Positions 49,583-61,790 of a DNA stretch of 64,000 nt are shown piece after piece. Positions within the stretch are counted from its first letter, which is position 1. Each line of letters opens with the position of its first letter. The stretch is from Dromiciops gliroides (Eukaryota > Chordata > Mammalia > Microbiotheria > Microbiotheriidae). The DNA is taken from NCBI RefSeq assembly GCF_019393635.1, contig NC_057861.1, forward strand, positions 172,331,577 through 172,395,576. Reading direction: 5' to 3'. A program made the position numbers and the translations under genes. Below the pieces are notes generated by a model. The model was not told the DNA's origin. It was given only the letters and a program-made list of their open reading frames with translations, and made no database searches.

Positions 49583-52500
49583 GTATGTTCTGATTCTTAC
49601 ATATCTAGTTTTCTTAACCGTGGAGATTGACTACTTTATCTGTCTGTCTTGTCTGTATATCCATCCATGCATCCATGCATCCATCCATCCATCTATCTAT
49701 TTTTAACATTAAGGTTTTTTTACATTTTGAGTTTCAAATTCTTACCCTGTTTCTAGTTCTTACCCCACTCCTTGAGAAAGCAAGTAATATATCATTTATA
49801 CATGTGAAGTCCTGCTTCCATATTAGCCATGTTTCAAAAAAAAGGAAGAAGAAAGAAAGTGGGAAAATCTGTACTCAGAGTTCATCAGTTCTTTTTCTGG
49901 TTGTAAATAATATTTTTTCATTATGGCTCCTTTGGAATTGTTTTGGATCATTGTATTGTTTAGAGTAGCTAAATTTTTCATGGAGGATTGTCATTAAGGA
50001 CTAGCCATTTTGAAGGACCAATGAGTGATGAATCACATAAAGGGATGTTTTTGTTTTGGTTATATTTTCACTTAAACTACATGGGTAGCTTGAGAGAGAT
50101 GGGGCTGATTGCAGGCCTGTGGTCAGAATCAGAGCTGGAGCTAGAAGGGAACATAGATATCATTTAGTCCAGCCCTTTTATTTTACAGATGAGGAAACTG
50201 AGAGATTTATTGCCTTAGTGGAGGTCACACAGGTAGTAAATAGTAAAGCCAGAATTTTTTTTTTTTTTTTTTAGTGAGGCAGTTGGGGTTAAGTGACTTG
50301 CCCAGGGTCACACAGCTAGTACATGTTAAGTGTCTGAGGCCGGATTTGAACTCAGGTACTCCTGACTCCAGGGCCGGTGCTCTATCCACTGCGCCACCTA
50401 GCTGCCCCTAAAGCCAGAATTTAAACTCAGGCTCCCTGACTCCAGATCTAATATTCTTTCCTCTGGAGTAGTTACACAGATATAGCTTTTTTTTTTTTTT
50501 AAGGTTATCCAGTATACCAATAAAAGTTTGCTTCTGATTTTATAATTTTCAGTGTCATCTTTACTTTACACCAATGGCCAAGACACTGGGCCAAGGCATG
50601 TGACCATCACTTAATCCCAAATAGTGATCATCCTAGACTCATAGAGTCAGAAGGGACCTTACTATGCATCCCCCAAGGAAGGATATTCTGCCAGGAGCCC
50701 TGTAGACTTTGGTAAAGTGAACTTTGCAGCACACACTTCTCTCCTTATCCAAATTTTCATTTGTAAATTTGTTTATCATAGGCTTATAAATTTAGAACTC
50801 AAAAGAGACCTAAAAAGTCATTGAGTTTAACTTCCATATTTTACAAGTGAGGAAGAGAGCCATAGTTGTGTGACTTACACATAGTTGTATCATGTAACTG
50901 GTAAGTGTATGAGGTAGGATTTGAACTGAGGTCTTCCTGACTCCAAGTCCAGCATTCCATTCGCCACACCAGCTCCCAGTTATTTTCCTGCTTCCTTATA
51001 GTGCAGTTTAGACTTTGAGAAAGTTAATTGGAGATTCGGAGTATTTTCTTGGGAGCTATTCTATACAGTATATGTATAGAATACAGTATATGTGTCTCTG
51101 TCTCTCTTTTCCCCTCCCTCCCTCCTTTCCTCCTTCCCTCATTCCTTCCCTCCTTCCTTCCTTCCTTCCTTCCTTCCTTCCTTCCTTCCTTCCTTCCTTC
51201 CTTCCTTCCTTCCTTCCTTCCTTCCTTCCTTCCTTCCTTCCTTCCTTCCTTCCTTCCTTCCTTCCTTCCTTCCTTCCTTCCTTCCTTCCTTCCTTCCTCC
51301 CTTTTTTCCTAACTTCTTTTCCAAGTTCTAGTATCTTTTTTCTTTTTTTGGTGGAGCAATGAGGGTTAAGTGACTTGCCTAGGGTCACACAGCTAGTAAG
51401 TGTCAAGCATCTGAGGCCGCATTTGAACTCAGGTCCTCCTGAATCCAGGGCCAGTGCTTTAGCTACTGTGCCACCTAGCTGCCCCTCTAAGTTCTAGTAT
51501 CTTTACTTCTTCCCCTTTTCCCTTTCTCCCTTCCCTTTCTTCTCCTTTTCCTTCTTCAATAACTGGTTGGCTCACGGTTCTTTTTTGATGTTTCTCATTG
51601 TAATCAATGTAATTTTGGCAAGGGCAGACTGCCTGTGGCCCACAATGTAAAATAGCTAATGTGCATGTGATTTGTTCCAGGAAGTGTCCCATCCCTGGCT
51701 GCTGGTCTTCTCTTTGGCGGTCTGGCAGGACTGGGAGCTTATCAGGTGTCTCAGGATCCCAAGAACATTTGGGTTTCCCTAGGTAAGTATTCTTTACCAT
51801 CTACTAACTGTGAAAAAGACGGTGTTATCTTGAGGATTCTGCTGGAGTGGGATGGAGTGAGTTAATTATATTTACAGACACTTTGCCTGTTATTTCAAGA
51901 GGTAGAATGTTGTAGTGGGCAGAGAACTGGCCTTAAAGTCAGGAACACTTCTCTGAAAAAAACAAGCAAACACAAAAATCATCCAGTTCCTTCTATGACA
52001 CATACTGCTAGCTGTGTGACCCAGGGCAAGTCACTTAGCCTCTGTGTACCTGGGCAGCTCTAAGACTAGGTGTTCATCTACAGCAACGTAAAGAGTTTCT
52101 CTACTGGTCGTTCCCTACGGTGAAGTCACAGATCCAGAATGGAAAAAATTTCCAGTTGTTTTCACTTCTGTTCATGTGCAGGAAAAAAAGTGAAATATAG
52201 AGCATAATTTACTGTTATGTATATTTGCATGTTCATTATTGGAGTTTTCTTTCTGAAATTAGTGTGTAAAATCACTGAGGACACTGGAGGTTATACTCAG
52301 TCCTATTAACTGCAGTATTGACAATGGGGGTGGGAGGGGGAAGTGAAACCAAATAAACGTGTAAGTTGTCAGTAAGTGCTATGTGTGTGGTACAGATAAG
52401 TTATCTGGGAATTAACTGCCTTGATCAGAGAAGGCTATGGATGAGGTGGGCCTTAAAGAATAAGTAGAATTTCAACACCATTGTTTCATTCATTCCCAAA

Positions 52501-55156
52501 CCTATGTTGTTTAGTCATTTTTCAGTCATGTCTGACTCTTTGTGTCCCCATTTGAGATTTTCTTGGCAAAGATACTGGGATGGTTTTCCATTTCCTCCTC
52601 CAGCTCATTTTCCAGATGAGGAAACTGAGGCAAACAGGGTTAAGTGACTTGCCCAGGGTCACACAGCTAGTAAGTGTCTGAAGCTGGACTTGAACATGGG
52701 AAGATGAGTTTTCCTGAATAACCTTACTCTGATACCTCACTCTAAATGCTATGCCAATTAGCTGCCACTCAGACATATATTGGATAATCTTTATGACCAT
52801 TCTTTTTTACACTTTTTGTCAGCTGCATCAGGGACTTTGAGTGGCATCATGGGAATGAGATTCTACAACTCTGGAAAATTCATGCCAGCAGGCTTGATTG
52901 CCGGTGCCAGGTATCATCCAAAATCACTTCTGTTTCATTTAAGTAGAGATTATCTGTGGTGGTTATTTATTTGTTTCCTAAGATCATTTTTAAGCTTAGG
53001 GGTTCACTTATTTCTGTATGGCAAAGAAAGATGTCACGAACTCTTTATGTTAAATTCATACACCTGTGCCTAATGACAAAGCCCTTTAAAGTAGGTGCAG
53101 TTCTAGGTGGTAATTTAATGATACAGTTATAAAGTTACCTTCCATAATGGAAGGAAGAGCCTGAAGCAGGTGACCCCAAGTGACCAAGCAAGCTTAGTTG
53201 AATATCTTGCATCAGGGTCCCTAACCATTTCCTTCCCATTCCTCTTGATTGCCACTGTCAGATACTAATGATTATGTGATCAACCAGCTTGAAACACACT
53301 AACAGGTTGGCTTCTGTTGTCACTGAAGACACAATCAGAAACTAGTTTTAACACCTGGGTCAGTCAGGTCTTAAATAAGTGGGTGCTCTGCACTAGCAGT
53401 TGTGTCCAAGGCAGACCTAGGTGGAAAGTATTTCTGTGACGGTTTAGCACAGAGAAAGTAAAATGTGTGACTTGGGTAACACAGACCAAATTGTTGTCTT
53501 TTGTCCTTTGTTCTTGAAGAGGACCAATGACATCGGGAGGGTGATGTCTTGACTTGCAAGTAAATTGAATTAAGTGAGGCAGAGCTATGCAAAGTCCTCA
53601 GCCTCACTCTCGCCTCCAAAATCATTGGAGTCCAGTGGCAAGACATAATAAGGTCAGGATGACTGGTGATGACCCAGGATGCAGTGGGAGACCTTGGCCT
53701 TTTTAAGCTAAGATCTTTCCCAAATCTCAGTTTTTTTGAGGCAAGGCCCATTCGGTAATTAAAGGCTAGGTCTGAATTGGGGCAAAAGATGACCTAGTTT
53801 GTCTTCACAAATGAATCAGTCTGAGAGGGAAAAGACCCTCAGACTTTCTGCTCAGAACAGTAACAATTACTATGAACACCAAGGGATCATTAGTAATATA
53901 CTAATGAGGGATCATTACTAATATACCTAATATACTAATACTAATATACTCATTACCTATACAAGTGCCCCTTGTTTAGTGAAAAATTTGTGGTGAAACA
54001 ATTTTTGGTTTAAATGAATTCCATTTTTTCCATTGACTTCCATTATAAAACCATTGCATTTTTTTAAGTGAGGCAATTGGAGTTAAGTGACTTGCCCAGG
54101 GTCACACAACTAGTAAGTGTTAAGTGTTTGAGGCCAGATTTGAACTTAGGTCCTCTTGACTCCAGGGCTGGTGCTCTATCCACTGCGCGATCTAGCTGCC
54201 CATTGTATTTTATTTTGAAGGAATTTTATCACACCCTTAATTAGTAATTAAAAATCAACATTAAAACCCATGACAGACCTTTTAAAATCACATATCAAAA
54301 GTAAAATAACTGCTTGCTGAAATATTACCAGTGCATTAAAATATTAGGGGGCTAATGTTCGATACTCAGAACAAATGACAAAATTTTTTTAAATGGGAAA
54401 TGGAAAGAGAGTACTTCCTCACCCTACCTTGCAACTTCTTTCTACTCTAGTTTTAACAATCCCAAAAGTTTTAGAAATTTGATTTTTTTTCCCCCAGTCT
54501 GAATCCATTTCCACCTTTAAAACTGTGAATTCTTTTACCTTGTTTATATTCTTCCTGTCACCTAAGCTTACTGGCAGGGGCCCCTTCCACAGTGTTATAT
54601 TCACAAGGTGCTTTTCCTTAAAATGGATATATGATTAAAAATTTCCCTGAATGTGAAATTTTGTTAAATTCCTATGCTGAAATACCATGTATCATCACCA
54701 CCAGTCATCACCACCACCACCATCATCAAATCATCCTCCTCTTTATCCTCCTCCATCTTCATCCTCCTCCTCATCATTAGCTTTGAAATTTGCTTTGCTT
54801 GAAATTAGTGGACAAGAGGATATTTTTCTTGTGCAAAAATTTTGATTTTGACAGCTTAACATTAGTCTGTATCCCTGAAGGGAGGTAGAGGAAGTGGTTT
54901 CAGGTCACGTTATTATTTAGACTCCCAGTGTAAACTACAGCTTTGGGACACTAACTCTGTCTGCTGTTGCAATATGTTTTTATAAAGGTGGGTTCAAAAT
55001 TCAGCTAGCTACTACAATCAGGAAGAAGTTATCAAGTCCCATGAAATAAACAAGGCATGTCTTTTTAACTTTTTTTTTAACTTTTTTTTTTTTAATAGTC
55101 TCCTGATGGTTGGAAGACTCGCACTAAAGATGTTGGATAAGCCCCGGCAAGCATAG
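49507..55156 (+). CDS. TMEM14C: TMEM14C, complete gene, four coding exons
   Basis: Encodes a 107-residue member of the TMEM14 family (human TMEM14C 112). TMEM14C is a small multi-pass protein of the mitochondrial inner membrane, needed for moving porphyrin precursors into the matrix in haem synthesis of red-cell precursors. Exons: 49507-49582, 51681-51782, 52823-52910, 55099-55156; all introns GT-AG with fitting phases. Four hydrophobic segments are visible: [45 protein letters not shown] and AGLIAGASLLMV. The motif [20 protein letters not shown] is nearly identical to human and mouse. The N-terminus ([10 protein letters not shown]) is shorter than human, like TMEM14A, but the body is TMEM14C. 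No second copy (TMEM14B) lies between it and MAK here, where primates have one. Confidence 0.96.
49690..49990 (-). repeat. L1 3' UTR fragment
   Basis: GAGTTTCAAATTCTTACCCT, TATACATGTGAAGTCCTGC, ATTAGCCATGTTTCAAAAAA; preceded by a (CATC)n run at 49655-49700. Confidence 0.65.
50140..50460 (-). repeat. MIR/THER-type SINE split by a WSINE
   Basis: ATTTTACAGATGAGGAAACTG before and TTTAAACTCAGGCTCCCTGA after the WSINE at 50260-50408. Confidence 0.75.
50260..50408 (-). mobile_element. WSINE-type SINE, young
   Basis: T run, AGTGAGGCAGTTGGGGTTAA to GCGCCACCTAGCTGCCCC; target duplication TAAAGCCAGAATTT on both sides. Confidence 0.92.
50790..50985 (-). repeat. MIR/THER-type SINE
   Basis: TATTTTACAAGTGAGGAAGAG and TTTGAACTGAGGTCTTCCTGA in reverse order. 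Confidence 0.65.
51110..51300. repeat. (TTCC)n microsatellite in TMEM14C intron 2
   Basis: About 40 nearly pure TTCC units. Apparent long Pro/Ser/Leu or Lys/Gly/Arg reading frames here are artefacts of the repeat. Confidence 0.97.
51338..51485 (-). mobile_element. WSINE-type SINE
   Basis: GTGGAGCAATGAGGGTTAAG to GCCACCTAGCTGCCCC; target duplication AAGTTCTAGTATCTTT on both sides. Confidence 0.92.
51681..51782 (+). CDS. TMEM14C: TMEM14C coding exon 2
   Basis: Acceptor TTGTTCCAG, donor GTAAGT. Codes [20 protein letters not shown] and [14 protein letters not shown]. Confidence 0.96.
   Translation, partial: EVSHPWLLVFSLAVWQDWELIRCLRIPRTFGFP
51905..52075 (+). repeat. MIR-type SINE
   Basis: GTTGTAGTGGGCAGAGAACT and TAGCTGTGTGACCCAGGGCA, with a foreign stretch in the middle. 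Confidence 0.6.
52505..52770 (-). mobile_element. MAR1 CORE-SINE with an odd 5' part
   Basis: TTTAGTCATTTTTCAGTCAT, GATTTTCTTGGCAAAGATAC and CACACAGCTAGTAAGTGTC are typical MAR1. The segment 52717-52740 does not match MAR1 and is identical to 55594-55617. Confidence 0.82.
52823..52910 (+). CDS. TMEM14C: TMEM14C coding exon 3
   Basis: Acceptor TTTTTGTCAG, donor GTATCA. Codes [20 protein letters not shown] then MPAGLIAGA. Confidence 0.96.
53495..53745 (-). mobile_element. RTE-type tail SINE/LINE 3' end
   Basis: GTCCTTTGTTCTTGAAGAGG, TTGACTTGCAAGTAAATTGA, GTCCAGTGGCAAGACATAAT and GATGACCCAGGATGCAGTGG. It extends further than the copies at 23.5 and 38.6 kb, so it may be a LINE 3' end rather than a SINE. 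Confidence 0.6.
54060..54201 (-). mobile_element. WSINE-type SINE (last one in the window)
   Basis: AGTGAGGCAATTGGAGTTAA to GATCTAGCTGCCCA; target duplication CCATTGCATTTT / CCATTGTATTTT. Confidence 0.85.
55099..55156 (+). CDS. TMEM14C: TMEM14C coding exon 4, stop TAG
   Basis: Poly-T tract then AATAG acceptor. Codes [19 protein letters not shown] and TAG at 55154-55156; the last membrane segment and a short basic end. Confidence 0.95.
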
Positions 55157-55576
55157 TTATAAATCAGAGTGAAGATTGATATGAGATTGGGGAATCTGAA
55201 AACTCCCAGCACTTGAGTGTATTATGGGAAATGAGCGGAAGACCTAAGCATTTGTACATATCCTGATATTTTTGGAGATATTTTTTTTAACCAAAGAAGC
55301 ACTGAACTTTACAACCCGTCAATTATTGAATCCCTTCGTAAGCAGCTCTCTCATCTCATAGTGGGTTGCCATTATTACACTTTGATCCAGTCTTCAAGTT
55401 ATCTCTAAAGGTGTCAGAGATTGGGTTTTACCATCTTGCGACAACTGGAATATTTTTTACTGGTTGCAGGAGCTGTCTGCTGTATCGCAAAGAGCCACAT
55501 TGTGAAAGGAAGATAATGAAGAATTTTTATTTCCATCATGTTTGGTTATTCCCAATTATAAACACTTAGAGTATCA

Positions 55577-55582
55577 ATTAAA
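55577..55582 (+). terminator. TMEM14C: TMEM14C polyadenylation signal, likely
   Basis: ATTAAA 421 bases after the stop; no earlier AATAAA. A 3' UTR of about 440 bases would result. Confidence 0.5.
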
Positions 55583-55617
55583 ATGTTTGGTGAAATAACC
55601 TTACTCTGATACCTCAC

Positions 55618-58600
55618 ATCTATGGTTGAGTTTGGTTTCTTCATTGGCCCTCTGCCAAGTGATTGTCCAGTTATTCCTTACAGTTTATTTGCAGCTGCAC
55701 TATAATGGTGTGTTCTGAGCTACCTTGTGAGCTAAGAAGCAAGGAGGAGAGCTTTCTCAAGGTTTATTTAGGAGAGGAATTTCTCATTTTAATATGTGCT
55801 GCAAGACTGAAAACTGTACTGCCGATGGGGTCTCAGTTATATGGAGCCTTGAAATAACATGGACCCCGGCATCTGTGTCCCAGGTCTGTGTTATAAGTGA
55901 CTAAAACTTGGGAAACTTGACTCAATCAAACTATAATGGAACTGAGACCCACATAAGTACCAGTTATGTGCTATTAGCAGGCCATATTATGGTAAGGGCT
56001 TTAGCTATTTATCTACAGAAGTGGACCCTGGGAAATATCTTAGTCCATGACCAGTAGTTGACTACAAGTGGTTGATTGCCCATTCCCCAGTCCAATGACC
56101 AGAAAGTTTAGGAAACTGACAAGGGCTTGAAGCAGAGCCATTACACACACCCTTAGTGGGAAATAACCACCTTTATTTCTATTTTATATTTAGAACTTTG
56201 GGAAAATTTTAAAATATTTATGTGATTTCTTACGATTTGAAAAACCTAGACATTTTTTTAGAACCACAAGCAATGTGATCCCTTGTGTTGAAGGCAGGAA
56301 ATCTGGTCTTGATTACTACTAGCCTTGCCATTGACTCACCCTGCAGCACTCATTTAAGTTGTCCTCACATATTATGGACATATTCCAGGTTAACTCATTT
56401 CAATTCACTAGTAATCTGGATATTTACACTGTGTTTAGGCTTTGAATTTAGAAAGAGATTTGAATAACTCTAGTTGCTTCAAATGGGTTTCTATCTGGAT
56501 TTGATTGCACCACTTTGTCCAAGACCCTCAAGCAAATTTGGAGCTGAGTATTTAGCTCTTCTCATCTGTGTAGACGAAGCCTTTATATCTCTTGACTCTT
56601 GGTTTTCCCATCTTTATGATAAAAGTAAGATTTGCTACTTAAAAGTGCAAGGCAAGGACAAATGAAGTATTTAGTTGGATTTTGAGAGGAAAATGTGCTT
56701 GTATAAATTCAGGGTGTTACCATTTAGATCTTTATTAAGCTTTTTTTCTTCATTCCCATTCCATAGAGAGATTCCTTGCCAGGAGCAGAAGTTTCGAGGC
56801 CATGTCTTTTGTGCTATGCTATGTTTAATTCCATGAAGAACGGTGGTTGGATGTGAATTATGGTGGTTGCTTACCTGCTTAGTAACTTAAAAGGGGGAAG
56901 TTAGTGAAGGAACTTGGTGTGTATCTACATGCTGTGTGTGTATATATGTGTGCGTGTGTGTATAGCTATATAGACATAGGTATATCTGTACATATATGTG
57001 TACACACAAGTACATGTCTGTACATATATGTGTACACACTCACCCCTTGACAGCATCTAACAAAACTAGTTACATGATTTCAGATATGGGCATTACCCAT
57101 TTATAGTTCTGTGCTGTAGTCTGTATCCACAATGAGCTTCATCTTTCCCTGTACAGTAAGTCTGGCAGGCTAGCAAAATCCTAAGGCATAGAGAAAATAA
57201 GCCATAACATTTTTTCTTCCACTATTGTTTCTTAGGTTTTTACAGGAATATGTGTTTCTGGGAAAAGTAGGGGAACTGAACAGGGGCAGATTGGGGCTAA
57301 ATTAGTGCTTGGTCTTTCAATATTTTTCACCTGTGTTCTAACCGCATCTCTTATCATTTAATAAGAAAAATAAATGTATATGATACTTTGAGCAAACATT
57401 TTCCAGTATAAGCCACTGGGAAATCTTATATGCCTAATGGAATGAATTTTATTGTAATATATATGTTTTCCCAGGGCATGGGCACTAATTGCTACCTGAA
57501 TAAGGGCAAATTTGGACTTCAGATGATCCCTGGTTTGCTGGGAACCATTTGAGAAATGCTCCCATATGTACAATAGCAGAACAACTTGTAACTTGGTTCT
57601 TCGTAAAGCCTGGGATTATACACTCAAATGAAGTTTTGTATCTCAGCACTAGCCCATACTTCATAGCATCTTCAGATATGCCCCTAGAGGAACAAGGCAG
57701 AAACTCAGATCATTTGTCTTTATAGAATCTAGTTTGGACTGTATCTAAATGACCATGTCATCATAAACTCTCCTATCTGCAGAATAATACTACCGATTCC
57801 CATAAGCTCTGCAGGAAGTACCAACTATAGGCATGTTAAATTGTGAAGGGGTTCAGAGGACTGCTGACACACCACAATTGTCCTCTAGCTGTCTTCCCAG
57901 TGGGTCATTTCCTCTCCAAGAAGCCATCAGCCCTGTGGGCAGCCTTTTAGTCCTAAGTCAATATTCTTTCCTTCTTTCCCCCCAAATACATCTAAATGCT
58001 ACCTCTGCAAGTCAGAAAGACTCATGACAATTCACTTACCGATGTCCCCTCTAGGTCTGTTTTGTTTACTTTGCTAATGTGACAGTCAATCTTTGTAAAT
58101 ACCACTTGTATTTGGGGAATAGTAATAAGGTCTAGTTCAGTGTGAGGTGTTTTTTTTTTTTTTTAATAACAGTTCCTTTCTCTCCTTGTGATATCGAGCC
58201 TCCTATGAAACAAGCCAGTTAGCATTTGTTGGCTGAGCTTGTGTCATTAGGTGAGTATCTGCTTACAACCCTTACAACTCAAAGGGCCCAAACTTTTCAC
58301 CCTTTCTTAGAGAGAACTGTTTTAGCCACCTGGAATAGTAGGGAGATTGTTGATTGTCCCAGACAACTGATCATCACCTGAGAGTTTCCATGGGGTTAGG
58401 AGACTGGAAGGGTGATTTCAGTGAAACAGGAAATTCCCTTTATCAATGCAGATCAGCATCTTCTCTGCAACTTATATGTAGAGTTGCTAAGGGCACAGAA
58501 GTTCACTGACTTCCAGGTCTTTCTGGCTCCATGGTCAGGTCTATCAACTAGTCCACTCAGTCTCTCTATGGGTACCATAAAAGCCCCTGCTCTGAATTGT

Positions 58601-59480
58601 TGCCAGAGTAAAAGCCCCAGAGGAGGAGACCCAACAAAGGGGCCCTAAATATAGCTATGACTATTTAATAATTAGAAAGTTAGGGTAGGAATTTATGATT
58701 GTTGGCATTGTTTTAATTAAGGATATTTTTTATCATTACTAGCTCTTGGGTAAATGCTAAATGTCATGGATATGTAAGTAACAAAAATGAGTATAAAAAG
58801 CTAATTTTTTTTTAAATTAAGGTTTCAGGAGTCTCCTTAGAATTCAGAATGGATCCCACAATCATGGGTAAGGGAAAGGTCATTGGATCTTCCCTTGGGA
58901 CATTCAAAGCTTGACAGTTGCCCCACTATCTGGAGACACTGGTGGTGCTCATGTTAAATTTCAATGGATAAAATACCTGTTGTCAGAGTAGAAAAATCAG
59001 GATGGAGGTAACTAGAAGGAAACAAGATAATTTTGACAGGGTTTAGGTATATTCTTGTCTACTTTAAAGGAAGTTTTATGTGAGATTTGTTTCTGCTTAC
59101 AAGCCCATGATACTTAGCATTTGTTTGAGCTCTAGTAGTTTATAAAAACCACTGAAAATCCCATCAATGAGGACAATGTAAAAATTTCATCCCACATTTC
59201 TTAGCCTAACTTTTAAATGATGAAATACTATCATAGGCATGGATAACCCTGTGGATAAATAACAAATATTTACCAAATTGTAAATAACTGCGCAGGTCAT
59301 CCATACTAGCAGAGTAAATAAAATCAATATTCTTTCCTACTAATCTGGCATATATTATTTGTAGGTATATGGCTAATAAATAGTTAATCTGACAACACTT
59401 GCCCTAAGGTTATTTTCTCTTTAACGACATACCTTGAGGAATAATGGTTACTTTTTAAATTTTAAATATGTTAAACTACT
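55618..59480. other. TMEM14C-MAK intergenic, almost free of recognised repeats
   Basis: No SINE, LINE or LTR recognised and no exon found; an AC/GT-rich, TATATG-type microsatellite lies at 56935-57035. The TMEM14B gene of primates is absent here. Short open frames have no recognisable homology. Confidence 0.5.
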
Positions 59481-59484
59481 TAAT

Positions 59485-59690
59485 CTAGTGAAAAGCACAC
59501 TGGACTGGGAGTCAGGAGGCCGGGATCCTAGTTCCAAAATTTGACTAATTAGCCTGTGTGACCTTGGGCAAGTCACGTCCCTTCAACTGAGCTGGAGCTC
59601 GAGTTTCCATATCTACCAAGTCAGGGAATAGCACCTGGATGATCTTCAAGAACCCTTCCATCTCTAACAATCTATGATTCTATTATTTAA
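59485..59690 (+). repeat. MIR/THER-type SINE, old
   Basis: AAAAGCACACTGGACTGGGA, CTGTGTGACCTTGGGCAAGT and AACCCTTCCATCTCTAACAA. Confidence 0.7.
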
Positions 59691-59744
59691 TTGTAATTTT
59701 CTCAATTGATACCATTCAGATTTAAGAGATTGTCAATGACATAA

Positions 59745-61093
59745 AAGATTTATTAGATTGATGGACTGACCAAATAGTACAAAGAAACACAGAGCAATAT
59801 GGTTAATTTAAAGTTGTGGCACATTACTAATCAGACAATTTATTCTTTAGATGTTTTCCCAGAATGATACAATATTTTTCAACAATGTAAGGCGCAGCTA
59901 TTGTAGCAAAAATGCTTGAATTTTTGCTAACATGCCATTGGATACAGCTCACAAGTTACAGAACCACGAGATGATGGCAATAACAGCTACATTTTTTACA
60001 AAGTATTAAAATATATAAAAATATCAATTGATAACATTGTTATATCTTAAAAGAATAACAAAGCGGCAGGTTTACATAGAGTAGTACAAACTTTAAGATG
60101 TCTACCTTAAATACAGATTCTGAAATAAAACTACTAAAAATATGTCTTCAGTGCCATTGTTGCCTCAGCAAATGAATGTGTTTTGCTTTTCAGGTCAAAT
60201 GAAAAGGGTGTAGCCAGTGATCTACAATGTCAACAGTTTACTTTCAGGAACAAGATCACATATCTCATATTTGTTTTCAATAGAACACAGTGATAACATT
60301 CCATAAGGCTGGTGAAAAGAAATTTAACATAACTTTCGGGACCTTCTTGATGGTGTCATATCCTTAATTTGGAAGGCCTCAGGCCACTGAAATTTACAGT
60401 CGCCAGAACATATCATTTGTAGTTAGATAAGACCGGACACAAAGTATATAGAATCTTCCTCTACTGTATCCTCATAGCATAATTTTGATATACTCTGTAT
60501 TAATTATAGCCTCCTTAGAAAAAATATTTATTTGTGGAAGGTTAAAATGACCACTGTCTAGTATTTATAAAATAGAAAACATAAAATAGCAAGCTGTCAT
60601 CTTTTTTTGAATTCCATCAGTCAATACAGTAGGAAAAGGCTTGCCCAAATAGGCATCTCCCAGAGCCTACCAGGGTTTAAAGGAGTTTTCAGATAAATAT
60701 AGAAATCTGAGGCTAATCCCTCCAAAACAATGCAACAAGGAGAAAATGTTTAGGGTATAAAAAAGGCCCAAGTTTCAGGAGTTTTTAAAAAGAAAAAAAT
60801 TTCTTGTAGTGTTTATTATCTATTCATTTGTAGATCAAAATACTTGATACTTTGGCAAAGTTTATTCAATACTTTGTAAAATTCTACCCTTAAATCAGTG
60901 TTGGAGACAACAATGCTAAGAGATGTGTTTTTCATTTCTAAGGATGGAACAAAATACACGATGATTTTTTGCCTTTAAACTATCCACTGTGGCATATTTC
61001 TCCCAGAAATCAGTGGAAATAAACATTTGTAGACATTTCCCAGAGTATAGAACATACTGTCCTAGCACAAGGAGGGCATTGTGAAACACCCTC
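59745..61093 (-). other. MAK: MAK 3' UTR (extent uncertain)
   Basis: Follows the MAK stop codon. Minus-strand AATAAA signals occur at 59839-59844 and 59749-59754, among others nearer the stop. The stretch is AT-rich and free of SINEs, as expected of a 3' UTR; which signal is used cannot be told here. Confidence 0.45.
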
Positions 61094-61248
61094 CTACCGA
61101 TGGCCTCCATATTTGGCCACCCAGTCTGTTCTTCCATGCACTGAATGAACTGGATGTGCACGATTTAAAATATTTATATTTTTTGCTGTAGGATTGTAAG
61201 TGGGGCCTGAAAACTGGGTCCGACCAGTTTTTGTGTTCCAGGCATAAT
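61094..61248 (-). CDS. MAK: MAK, last coding exon (rest of gene right of window)
   Basis: Acceptor TTTCTTTCAG at 61259-61249; enters in phase 1 and ends with TAG at 61096-61094. It codes [19 protein letters not shown] then [13 protein letters not shown] and [13 protein letters not shown], the last 50 residues, nearly identical to human MAK. MAK is a Ser/Thr kinase of the RCK family acting in sperm formation and in photoreceptor and other cilia, where it limits cilium length. The kinase domain itself lies outside. The gene converges on TMEM14C, as in human. No further MAK exon was found up to 64000, so the preceding intron is at least 2.7 kb. Confidence 0.95.
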
Positions 61249-61589
61249 CTGAAAGAAACCAAAATTAGAAATGAGAACTAAATTAATTGATTTGATTACA
61301 AACATTTCAAAGAAGGTCATTAAACCTGTCATTTTAGGGGGAAAAGCTTTGAAATTTCAATTTATTTTTCAAAAGTCTCAGTGGTTACTACTGAACACTA
61401 ATGGCTCTATTTTATAAAAGGTTTGGAAACAGAAACAAAGACTGAGGCACTGCCCATATAGAGCTACGACACAACTTTTCGAGCTGTGCTGTCATAACTG
61501 GAAATCACAACACTCAGAGAATCACACGTTCAAATTCCCCCACTGCTGGAAATTTCTGATTCATGCTGGCAAGGACTGATACATATCAT

Positions 61590-61790
61590 AGGACCATAGG
61601 GTTTAGAGCTGGAACGGAACCCAGACCTCTGCTAGTCTGAAATGTTCATTTTACAAATGAGGAAATTGAGGTTCCTGAAAGGCTTAGTGATGGCTTACAG
61701 TTATATAGGTAATAAGTCAGAGAGCTAGGGTGTTAACTCAGGTCTGCTGACTCCAAGTCCAGTGCTCTTGCCACTATGTGAAGTGTGCAA
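61590..61790 (-). repeat. MIR/THER-type SINE, old, in the last MAK intron
   Basis: CATTTTACAAATGAGGAAATTG and CTGACTCCAAGTCCAGTGCTC in reverse order. 61800-62580 shows nothing further. Confidence 0.65.

Noticed and set aside
51015-51406. Long Pro/Ser/Phe-rich and Lys/Glu/Gly/Arg-rich frames on both strands
   Set aside because: Artefacts of the (TTCC)n microsatellite, whose four-base unit gives open frames in most phases.
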